A DNA stretch of 5,457 bases, from assembly GCA_934630555.1 (NCBI GenBank), contig CAKTXB010000137.1, positions 1 through 5,457 on the forward strand. Direction: 5' to 3'. A program made the translations under genes and the position numbers. Every line of letters starts with the position of its first letter. The first letter of the stretch is position 1. The stretch is from an uncultured Oscillospiraceae bacterium (GTDB lineage Bacteria > Bacillota > Clostridia > Oscillospirales > Oscillospiraceae). Below, in pieces: positions 1-5,250 of the stretch. Under the pieces are notes generated by a model. It made no database searches, was not told the origin of the DNA, and saw nothing but the letters and a program-made list of their open reading frames with translations.

Positions 1-435
1 GGCCACGACCTCGGCCCGTACCACGCCCGGCACGCTGCTCAGCCGCGATGAAAGCTCCTCCAGCGGGCACTCCAGATTGCCCGTTTCCGCTGAGATCGTC
101 GCCATCGCCCGCCCGCCGGTGGGGATGGACTGGTTGATGGTCAGTATATTTGCCCCACAGTTGGCAAAAATGGATAATATCGCCGACAAAACGCCGGCCT
201 TGTCCTTCAGCATCATCTGGAATGTAATGATACGCCCGGCCATCATGTTCTGAAACGGTGCAATGGTGTCGCGGTATTTGTAAAACGCGCTGCGGCTGAT
301 GCCCACGGCCCGCGTGGCGACGTTCACCTTGTCGGTCTCCCCCGTTTCCAGCATCCGTTTGGCCTCCGCGACCTTGCGGAAGATCTCCGGCAGAGCCGCC
401 GCTTCCACAATATAATACTTCGGCGTTTTTTCCAT
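1..435 (-). CDS. pheB: PheB-like ACT-domain protein (UPF0735 family), C-terminus cut by window edge
   Basis: Read on the minus strand from ATG at 435-433, the frame is open for 145 codons to the window edge, so the stop codon is not seen. The start follows a strong GGGAGGAAG ribosome binding site (449-441) with 5-nt spacing. Residues 1-62 form a helical N-terminal region with an HTH-like segment (VGISRSAFYKYRD, 44-56), typical of the PheB/UPF0735 family. Residues about 68-145 form an ACT domain, a small regulatory fold that usually binds amino acids; LKDKAGVLSAIL (76-87) and the NILTINQSIP stretch (96-105) are recognisable. B. subtilis PheB is, from memory, about the same length, so only a few residues should be missing. 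In relatives this gene often precedes homoserine dehydrogenase or prephenate dehydratase, so a role in amino-acid biosynthesis control is inferred. The old name chorismate mutase is not supported by any catalytic motif here. Confidence 0.9.
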   Translation of the reverse strand, partial: MEKTPKYYIVEAAALPEIFRKVAEAKRMLETGETDKVNVATRAVGISRSAFYKYRDTIAPFQNMMAGRIITFQMMLKDKAGVLSAILSIFANCGANILTINQSIPTGGRAMATISAETGNLECPLEELSSRLSSVPGVVRAEVVA

Positions 436-485
436 AGGTCCTTCCTCCCGATTGTCTTTGCAGTGTGGCCATATGTTTTCGAGTT

Positions 486-503
486 GTGGTAACTATACAC
501 CAC
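486..503. repeat. Inverted repeat GTGGT-N8-ACCAC around the -10 element
   Basis: GTGGT at 486-490 and ACCAC at 499-503 are perfect inverted repeats separated by 8 bp. The -10 of the leftward promoter (492-497) lies in the spacer. The placement resembles a repressor operator, but 5-bp arms can arise by chance, so this is only a candidate site. Confidence 0.3.
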
Positions 504-520
504 CTTCCCCCAAAATGCAA
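492..520 (-). promoter_or_regulatory. Sigma-A-type promoter for the PheB-like gene
   Basis: On the minus strand, TTGCAT (520-515) and TATAGT (497-492) are separated by exactly 17 bp. The -10 matches consensus at five of six positions. The predicted transcript start is near 485, giving a leader of about 50 nt before the ATG at 435. The -10 is framed by an inverted repeat, listed separately. No comparably good promoter pointing towards ytvI was found in the same intergenic region. Confidence 0.65.
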
Positions 521-562
521 CCCCTAAAAGCGCACAATTTTTCAGAAAAGGCAGGTCTGTTT

Positions 563-1618
563 ATGAACGGTAAAAAGCTCCTGCGCACTGCGCTCGCGGT
601 GCTGGCCGCCGCCGCGGGCGTGTGGCTGTTCGGCGCGCTGCTGCTGCCGCTGCTCGCGCCGTTTTTCATCGGCCTTGCCGTGGCCGCGCTTGCCAAAACG
701 CCTGTCCAGCTGCTCGAGCGGCACGGCCTGCCGCGCAATGCCGCGTCTTTTTTGTGCGTCCTCACCCTTTTCGCCGCCCTCGGCGCGGGCATATACATCC
801 TCTGCCGCCTGCTCTGCGGCGAGCTGTCCGGCCTTGTCCGCCAGCTGCCCCAGCTGGCGCAGGCGCTGGCCGCGCCGCTGGCGCGGCTGGAAGCATGGCT
901 CTATTCCATTGCCGACCGCCTGCCCGACGGCCTCGGCACGGGCCTTCGCAGCGGCATCGACGCGCTGTTTCGCAGCGGCAGCCTGCTCGGCAGCAAGCTC
1001 TACAGCTGGCTGTTCTCCTTTGCCTCCGGCTTTCTTCAAAAGGCGCCGGGCGTCTTTCTGTTCCTGCTCACATCCATCCTCGCCAGCTTCATGCTCAGCG
1101 GCGACTGGCCCGCTCTGCGCGCGCTCTGCCTGCGCCGCGTGCCCGCCGCGTGGCGTGAAAAGCTCGCCGTCTGGCGCGGCCACCTGCGCCGCACGCTCGG
1201 CCACTGGTTGCGCGCGCAGGCAAAGCTGCTGGCCATTATTTTCCTCGTCCTCACCGCCGGGCTCCTGCTGCTGAATGTCAGCTACCCGCTGCTTCTGGCG
1301 CTGCTCATCGCGCTTGTGGACGCGCTGCCCGTGTTCGGCACGGGCACGGTGCTCATCCCATGGGGCCTTATCTGCTTTCTGCACGGCCAGACGCAGCGCG
1401 GCGTCGGCTTCCTCGTGCTCTACGGCGCCGCCGCGCTCACCCGGCAGGCGCTCGAGCCGCGGCTGCTCGGCCGGCAGGTCGGCCTGCCGCCCATCCTCGC
1501 GCTGCTCGCCCTCTACACCGGCTTCCGTCTGCTCGGCGTAGGCGGCATGATCCTCTTTCCCCTCGCCGCCATCTTTCTCAAGCAGCTGCTCTCCGGCCAT
1601 GACGCGCAAAGCGCCTGA
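563..1618 (+). CDS. ytvI: Sporulation integral membrane protein YtvI (AI-2E transporter superfamily)
   Basis: This is a 351-residue polytopic membrane protein. Hydrophobic segments lie at about 7-28, 29-45, 61-84, 158-178, 222-238, 240-256, 258-275 and 306-340. A more polar, Arg-containing stretch (about 86-157) sits between the N-terminal and central segments, as in the AI-2E/PerM superfamily. The stretch at 253-267 (DALPVFGTGTVLIPW) and the following RQALEPR (294-300) are the strongest family signature and point to the YtvI branch. In spore formers YtvI is linked to sporulation; its transported substrate is not known to me. The frame is open upstream to 452, but that would overlap the divergent gene's promoter and leader and has no ribosome binding site. 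ATG 563 follows AAAAGGCAGG (546-555) with 7-nt spacing and begins a typical MNGKK-plus-helix N-terminus. No clear promoter was found upstream. Confidence 0.88.
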   Translation: MNGKKLLRTALAVLAAAAGVWLFGALLLPLLAPFFIGLAVAALAKTPVQLLERHGLPRNAASFLCVLTLFAALGAGIYILCRLLCGELSGLVRQLPQLAQALAAPLARLEAWLYSIADRLPDGLGTGLRSGIDALFRSGSLLGSKLYSWLFSFASGFLQKAPGVFLFLLTSILASFMLSGDWPALRALCLRRVPAAWREKLAVWRGHLRRTLGHWLRAQAKLLAIIFLVLTAGLLLLNVSYPLLLALLIALVDALPVFGTGTVLIPWGLICFLHGQTQRGVGFLVLYGAAALTRQALEPRLLGRQVGLPPILALLALYTGFRLLGVGGMILFPLAAIFLKQLLSGHDAQSA

Positions 1619-1621
1619 CAG

Positions 1622-1650
1622 TTGCCAATCGCCGCCCGCTGCGGTACAAT
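1622..1650 (+). promoter_or_regulatory. Promoter for the pseudouridine synthase gene
   Basis: TTGCCA (1622-1627) and TACAAT (1645-1650) are separated by exactly 17 bp. The -35 begins three bases after the ytvI stop codon. The predicted start site is around 1657, at the first bases of the AAAGGAGG ribosome binding site, so the leader would be only about 15 nt. The gene therefore probably has its own transcript besides any read-through from ytvI. Confidence 0.6.
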
Positions 1651-1656
1651 AGCCGC

Positions 1657-1664
1657 AAAGGAGG
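1657..1664 (+). promoter_or_regulatory. Strong ribosome binding site AAAGGAGG
   Basis: AAAGGAGG is followed by a 7-nt spacer and the ATG at 1672. It fixes the start of the pseudouridine synthase and coincides with the predicted transcription start. Confidence 0.8.
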
Positions 1665-1671
1665 CGGTATC

Positions 1672-2550
1672 ATGATCCTGCGCGCCACAGTCCAGACCCC
1701 CTGCACCCTGCTGACCTTCCTCCGCCGGGAGCTGGGCCTGTCCGCCACGCTCGTCGGCCGGCTCAAATGGCAAAACGCCTTTTGCGTCGACGGCACGCCG
1801 CGGCACACGAACTTCCCCCTCGCCCCCGGCCAGCTCGTCACCGCCGACCTGCGGGAGGACGTCACCGGCTACGACCCCGAGCCCATGCCGCTCGACATTT
1901 TATATGAAGACGACTGCCTCATCGCTCTGGACAAGCCCGCGGGCGTGCTCGTCCACCCCTCGCGCAGCCGCAACACCGGCACGCTCGCAAACGGCCTGCT
2001 GCACTATTACCGCCAGACCGGCCAGCCAAGCGCCGTCCATCCCATCTCCCGGCTCGACCGCGATACCGTCGGCGTCGTCCTCTTCGCCAAATCCGCGCAC
2101 GTCCACGCGCAGTTCTATCGGCTGCATCAGGACCGCGCCATCCGGAAAACCTACGAGGCCATCGTGCTCGGCCATCCGGACCCCGCCGCCGGCGTCATCG
2201 ACCTGCCCATCCGCAAATGCCCCGACGGCAGCCTCCTGCGCCAGATCTCCCCCGACGGTCAGACGGCCGTCAGCGCATACGAAACGCTCGAAACGTCCGC
2301 CGCCTGTGCGCGCGTCCGCCTGCATCCCATCACGGGCCGCACGCACCAGCTGCGGCTGCACTGCCTCGCCGCCGGCTTTCCCATCCTCGGCGACCCGCAG
2401 TACTGCACGCCCGCTTCGCTGGAATATTCCCGGCTGCACGGCCTGTGCACGCAGCAGCTGTGTGCCGCAGCGCTTGCCTTTCCGCACCCCATGACCGGCC
2501 AGACCGTCGCCATCCGCTCCCGCCGCCATCTCCCGCTCCCCACACCATAG
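1672..2550 (+). CDS. RluA-family RNA pseudouridine synthase
   Basis: This 292-residue enzyme should isomerise specific uridines in rRNA or tRNA to pseudouridine. Residues about 12-60 look like an S4-type RNA-binding domain; the catalytic domain runs from about 74 to 288. Motif I is LDKPAGVLVHPS (86-97). The catalytic motif is SRLDRDTVGVVLFAK (126-140), with D129 as the expected nucleophile. The third motif is TGRTHQLRLH (221-230), followed by GDPQY (240-244). Two positions depart from the commonest RluA pattern: Ser126 where His is usual before RLD, and Val133 where Ser is usual in DTSG. All residues expected to be essential are present, so activity is likely. Which RNA and position it modifies (RluD-, RluC- or RluA-like) cannot be told, so no gene symbol is given. 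No convincing terminator follows the stop. Confidence 0.92.
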   Translation: MILRATVQTPCTLLTFLRRELGLSATLVGRLKWQNAFCVDGTPRHTNFPLAPGQLVTADLREDVTGYDPEPMPLDILYEDDCLIALDKPAGVLVHPSRSRNTGTLANGLLHYYRQTGQPSAVHPISRLDRDTVGVVLFAKSAHVHAQFYRLHQDRAIRKTYEAIVLGHPDPAAGVIDLPIRKCPDGSLLRQISPDGQTAVSAYETLETSAACARVRLHPITGRTHQLRLHCLAAGFPILGDPQYCTPASLEYSRLHGLCTQQLCAAALAFPHPMTGQTVAIRSRRHLPLPTP

Positions 2551-2590
2551 CGCTGTTGTGCAGGAACTTTCGCAAATTTGTCGAATCTTC

Positions 2591-2619
2591 TTGCAAAACA
2601 TCCCCATATCCGATATACT
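2591..2619 (+). promoter_or_regulatory. Promoter for the Na/Pi cotransporter gene
   Basis: TTGCAA (2591-2596) and TATACT (2614-2619) are separated by exactly 17 bp. The predicted start is near 2626. This leaves about 59 nt of leader before the preferred TTG start at 2685 but only about 8 nt before the alternative GTG at 2634, which argues against the GTG. Confidence 0.65.
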
Positions 2620-2644
2620 GAATTTGTTCGCGTGTGTCGGATAT
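2606..2644. repeat. ATATCCGATAT dyad and inverted partner around the -10/+1 region
   Basis: ATATC-C-GATAT (2606-2616) is a perfect 5-bp dyad overlapping the first bases of the -10. TCGGATAT (2637-2644), just downstream of the predicted start, is the exact reverse complement of ATATCCGA (2606-2613). The second copy lies 23 bp away and matches the inverted 11-mer at 9 of 11 positions. This pattern fits a pair of binding sites for a regulator. No known regulator is recognised, and it does not look like a PhoP box. Confidence 0.35.
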
Positions 2645-2650
2645 TACAAA

Positions 2651-2667
2651 GTCTGCCAGCGGCAGAC
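2651..2667 (+). promoter_or_regulatory. Leader hairpin directly before the ribosome binding site
   Basis: GTCTGCC (2651-2657), loop AGC and GGCAGAC (2661-2667) form a perfect 7-bp stem with a 3-nt loop. The next base begins the AGAGAGGG ribosome binding site (2668-2675). It has no T-tract, so it is not a terminator. It may stabilise the transcript, present the weak binding site, or be a DNA operator. Confidence 0.5.
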
Positions 2668-2684
2668 AGAGAGGGTTTGAGGCT

Positions 2685-4436
2685 TTGGGAATCAATAATA
2701 TCATCGCGCTGCTCTCCGGCGTTGCGCTGTTCCTGTTCGGCATGTCGCTCATGGGCGACGGCCTGAAAAAGGTCGCGGGCAACCGGCTGGAGGTCGTGCT
2801 GTATAAGCTGACGAACACCCCGCTCAAGGGCTTCCTGCTCGGCACAGGCGTCACCGCCGTCATCCAGTCGTCGTCCGCCACGTCCGTCATGGTCGTCGGC
2901 TTTGTCAACTCCGGCATGATGACCGTCCGCCAGTCCATCAGCATCGTCATGGGCGCCATCGTCGGCACCAGCATCACCGGCTGGGTCATCTGCCTGTCCA
3001 CGCTCTCGGGCAACGGCTGGCTGGAACTGTTCTCCACCGCCACGCTCACGGGCGTCATCGCCGTTGTCGGCATCTGCCTGCGCAATTTCTCCAAGGATAA
3101 AACGCGCAACCACGTCGGCGACATCCTCATGGGCTTCGCCGTGCTCATGTTCGGCATCGCCGCCATGAGTGACTCCGTGTCGCCCCTGCGTTCCAGCCCC
3201 TTCTTCCTGGGCCTCATGGTAAAGCTGTCGCAGCCCGTGCTCGGCATCCTCTTCGGCGTGGCCTTCACGGCCATTCTGCAAAGCGCCTCCGCCGCCGTCG
3301 GCATTCTGCAGGCGCTGGCCTCCACAGGCGTCATCAGCTTCGCCGTCGCCCTGCCGGTCATCATGGGCGTCGCCATCGGCGCGGCCGTGCCGGTCCTGCT
3401 CTCCTCCGTCGGCGCCAATACCGACGGCAAGCGCGCCGCCATGGTCTACCTCGTGGTCGAGGCCGCCGGTGTCGTTGTCTGCGCCGTTTTGTTTTATGTG
3501 GCAAACGCCCTGTTCCAATTTGATTTTCTTTCCGCCACCATGACCTCCGTCAGCATCGCGCTGCTCAACACCGTGTTCCGTCTGGTCAAGGTGCTCATCT
3601 TCATGCCGTTCATCGACGGCGTCGAAAAAGTCGTTGATTTTCTCGTCAAAGACAAGCCCACCGGCGCACAGGCCATTGCCGCCCAGCGTCTGGAGGAGCG
3701 CTTCATCCAGCACCCGGCGCTGGCCATTGAGCAGAGCCGCATCACCATCAACGCCATGGCCGAAGATTCGCGCCGCAACCTGATGGACGCCATCCGCCTG
3801 CTGCACGAATACTCGGAGGACGGCTTTGAAGAGATCGAGAACCTCGAAGGCGAGATCGACCAGTACGAGGATATGCTCGGCTCCTACCTTGTCAAGCTCA
3901 CCGGCCGCGACATGACGGCCCGCCAGAGCGATGAGGTCTCCAAATTCCTGCACACCATCTCCGACTTTGAACGTATCTCCGACCACGCGCTCAATATCGG
4001 CGAGGCCGCACAGGAAATGCACAGCAAACAGATCGGCTTCTCCGCCGCCGCGGCCCAGGAGCTTCAGGTGCTCGAAGACGCCATCACCGAGATCGTCCGC
4101 GTCTGCATCGACGCCTTCGTCAGCGGCGATCTGGAAATGGCCGCCCGCGTCGAGCCGCTTGAAGAGGTCATCGACACCCTGTGTGACGAGCTCAAGCTCC
4201 ACCACGTCGACCGCCTGCAAAAGGGCCTTTGCACCATCAAGCTCGGCTTTGTGTTCAACGATCTGCTCACAAACTACGAGCGCGTGGCCGACCACTGCTC
4301 CAACATCGCCGTGGCCATGATCGAGCTGGAATCCAACTCCTTTGACACGCACGAATACCTCAAAAGTCTGCGCGCCATGCGCACCGAGGCCTTCGCCCGT
4401 CATCTGGAAGAATACAGCAAAAAATATTCCCTTTAA
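2685..4436 (+). CDS. Na/Pi cotransporter family protein with C-terminal PhoU domain
   Basis: This 583-residue membrane protein should import inorganic phosphate with sodium. Residues about 4-310 carry the two inverted Na_Pi_cotrans repeats: the first with QSSSATSVMVVGFVNSG (61-77), the second with the degenerate QSASAAVGILQA (199-210). Hydrophobic segments also occur at about 82-104, 120-132, 146-162, 185-197, 216-241 and 250-278. Residues about 345-583 are a cytoplasmic, helical PhoU-like domain with two metal-ligand-type motifs, FERISDHALNI (428-438) and YERVADHCSNIA (531-542). Length is normal for bacterial fusions of this type. The start is taken as TTG 2685, preceded by AGAGAGGG (2668-2675) at 9-nt spacing; the protein then begins directly with the first membrane segment, as in homologues. 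GTG 2634 would add 17 residues but lacks a ribosome binding site. Phosphate-dependent control is plausible but no known box is seen. Confidence 0.92.
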   Translation: MGINNIIALLSGVALFLFGMSLMGDGLKKVAGNRLEVVLYKLTNTPLKGFLLGTGVTAVIQSSSATSVMVVGFVNSGMMTVRQSISIVMGAIVGTSITGWVICLSTLSGNGWLELFSTATLTGVIAVVGICLRNFSKDKTRNHVGDILMGFAVLMFGIAAMSDSVSPLRSSPFFLGLMVKLSQPVLGILFGVAFTAILQSASAAVGILQALASTGVISFAVALPVIMGVAIGAAVPVLLSSVGANTDGKRAAMVYLVVEAAGVVVCAVLFYVANALFQFDFLSATMTSVSIALLNTVFRLVKVLIFMPFIDGVEKVVDFLVKDKPTGAQAIAAQRLEERFIQHPALAIEQSRITINAMAEDSRRNLMDAIRLLHEYSEDGFEEIENLEGEIDQYEDMLGSYLVKLTGRDMTARQSDEVSKFLHTISDFERISDHALNIGEAAQEMHSKQIGFSAAAAQELQVLEDAITEIVRVCIDAFVSGDLEMAARVEPLEEVIDTLCDELKLHHVDRLQKGLCTIKLGFVFNDLLTNYERVADHCSNIAVAMIELESNSFDTHEYLKSLRAMRTEAFARHLEEYSKKYSL

Positions 4437-4444
4437 AAACATCC

Positions 4445-4479
4445 CGGCCCATCCGCTCCCCGGATGGGCCGCTTTATTT
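4445..4479 (+). terminator. Terminator-like hairpin between the transporter and PPTase genes
   Basis: CGGCCCATCCG (4445-4455) and CGGATGGGCCG (4461-4471) form a perfect 11-bp stem with a 5-nt loop, followed by the short T-rich run CTTTATTT. It lies 8 bases after the transporter stop and is a good rho-independent terminator candidate, although the T-tract is interrupted. Only 24 bp separate the stem from the next start codon. Confidence 0.75.
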
Positions 4480-4495
4480 CCGGAGGTGCTCTCCC

Positions 4496-5113
4496 ATGCC
4501 CGATCTCTGCTGGCGCGGTGTCCTGCTGCGCGATTTTACCGAATATGACCGCTGGTTTGCCTGCATGGCCCCTGCCCAGCGCGCCCGCGTCAGCGCCTAC
4601 CGGCATGAGGCCGACCGTCTGGCCGCCGCCGCCGGTGAAATGCTTGCCAAAACGCTCCTGTCCGCGCAGACCGGCCGCGCGCCGGACACCATCGTCCTTG
4701 TGCGCGCGCCCTCCGGCCAGCCGCTCGCGCCAAACACCGGCTGGCACGTATCCATTTCCCACACCCGCGCCGCCGCGTTCTGCGCCATCAGCCGCCAGCC
4801 CATCGGCATCGACGCCGAGCTGTGCGCCCGCACCGTCTCCCCTGCCGTCGCCCGGCGCTATTGTACCCCCGCCGAGCAGCAGGCTCTCGCCGCCGCGCCC
4901 GACCCCCAGCTCCGCCTTTTAGAGCTTTGGACCGCCAAAGAGGCCATTGTCAAATGCACCGGTCAGGGCCTCGCCGCCCTCCCGCACGCCGACACCGCCG
5001 CCGGCTCCCATACCCTGCGCTACGTCCTCTGGGGCGGCCATCTCATCTGCCTTTGCACGGCGCCCGGACTCCCGTCTGCATCTTTTTCCGATAATTTTCC
5101 ACCCAAAGCGTGA
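4496..5113 (+). CDS. 4'-phosphopantetheinyl transferase, Sfp type
   Basis: This 205-residue enzyme should transfer the phosphopantetheine arm of coenzyme A to a serine of acyl or peptidyl carrier proteins, making them active for fatty-acid, polyketide or nonribosomal peptide synthesis. The family signature is clear: WHVSISHT (83-90), PIGIDAEL (102-109) and LWTAKEAIVKCTGQGL (144-159). D106, E108 and E149 occupy the positions of the magnesium-binding acidic residues of B. subtilis Sfp, and K148/K153 the basic CoA-contacting region. It is somewhat shorter than Sfp (about 224 residues), with a short C-terminal tail. ATG 4496 follows GGAGGTG (4482-4488). No carrier protein, NRPS or PKS gene is in the window, so its substrate cannot be told. 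It lies just downstream of a terminator-like hairpin with no obvious promoter of its own, and its final codons form the 5' arm of its own terminator. Confidence 0.9.
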   Translation: MPDLCWRGVLLRDFTEYDRWFACMAPAQRARVSAYRHEADRLAAAAGEMLAKTLLSAQTGRAPDTIVLVRAPSGQPLAPNTGWHVSISHTRAAAFCAISRQPIGIDAELCARTVSPAVARRYCTPAEQQALAAAPDPQLRLLELWTAKEAIVKCTGQGLAALPHADTAAGSHTLRYVLWGGHLICLCTAPGLPSASFSDNFPPKA

Positions 5114-5141
5114 ATTTCATACTTTGGGTGGATTTACTTTT
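5098..5141 (+). terminator. Rho-independent terminator overlapping the PPTase stop codon
   Basis: TCCACCCAAAG (5098-5108) and CTTTGGGTGGA (5122-5132) form a perfect 11-bp stem, followed by TTTACTTTT. The 13-nt loop contains the TGA stop (5111-5113), and a small TGA/TCA pairing inside the loop could extend the structure. The 5' arm encodes the last residues (PPKA), so the end of the gene and its terminator share sequence. Confidence 0.8.
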
Positions 5142-5161
5142 GCTCCATTCTGCTGTATGAT
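5133..5161 (+). promoter_or_regulatory. Probable promoter for the P-loop regulator gene
   Basis: TTTACT (5133-5138) and TATGAT (5156-5161) are separated by 17 bp. The -10 is good (five of six) and the -35 moderate (four of six). The -35 coincides with the T-tract of the preceding terminator. The predicted start near 5168 would give a leader of about 83 nt. Confidence 0.5.
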
Positions 5162-5173
5162 AACAAAAACAAT

Positions 5174-5212
5174 GCCGTATGGTCTGTTTTCGCCACAAAA
5201 CAGCCATCCGGC
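5174..5212 (+). promoter_or_regulatory. Large imperfect hairpin in the leader of the regulator gene
   Basis: Three paired blocks nest around a CGCCAC loop: GCCG (5174-5177) with CGGC (5209-5212), ATGG (5179-5182) with CCAT (5204-5207), and CTGTTTT (5184-5190) with AAAACAG (5197-5203). They are interrupted only by a T/C mismatch and one bulged T, for about 15 bp in total. No T-tract follows, so it is not a terminator. It starts about 6 nt after the predicted transcript start and ends 22 nt before the ribosome binding site. It does not match a riboswitch class I can recognise. Confidence 0.55.
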
Positions 5213-5234
5213 CACCCACCGCCACATCCCAAAG

Positions 5235-5242
5235 TAGGAGGA
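5235..5242 (+). promoter_or_regulatory. Ribosome binding site TAGGAGGA
   Basis: TAGGAGGA lies 8 nt before ATG 5251 and fixes the start of the last gene. The first three bases also form the stop of a 21-codon frame running through the leader from 5172. Confidence 0.75.
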
Positions 5243-5250
5243 AAACTACT

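Noticed and set aside
469..501. Possible sporulation sigma-E promoter for ytvI (CCATATG with TATACACC)
   Set aside because: Partial matches to the remembered sigma-E elements, but the 18-bp gap is too long for that class.
452..562. N-terminal extension of ytvI by 37 residues from TTG 452
   Set aside because: No ribosome binding site, and it would overlap the divergent gene's promoter and leader; ATG 563 gives the usual N-terminus.
542..1609. A 355-codon minus-strand frame opposite ytvI
   Set aside because: Low-complexity Gln/Glu/Ala/Arg composition, no ribosome binding site or recognisable motif; it is an antisense shadow of a Leu/Ala-rich membrane protein.
2551..2596. Possible terminator after the pseudouridine synthase (GCAA/TTGC pairing and palindrome CAAATTTG)
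   Set aside because: Stems are only 4 bp, weak and without a following T-tract.
2634..2684. GTG 2634 as start of the Na/Pi transporter
   Set aside because: No ribosome binding site and only about 8 nt from the predicted transcript start; the added 17 residues contain the leader hairpin and look non-coding.
4342..4370. A perfect TTGACA inside the end of the transporter gene as a -35 for the PPTase
   Set aside because: No -10-like sequence at 16-18 bp downstream; it encodes Phe-Asp-Thr in the conserved frame.
2259..4442. A 727-codon open frame on the minus strand opposite the Na/Pi transporter
   Set aside because: It is rich in Asp, Glu, Gly, His and Ala without domain motifs, a mirror of G/C-rich codon use on the plus strand. 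The plus-strand protein has clear family motifs along its length.
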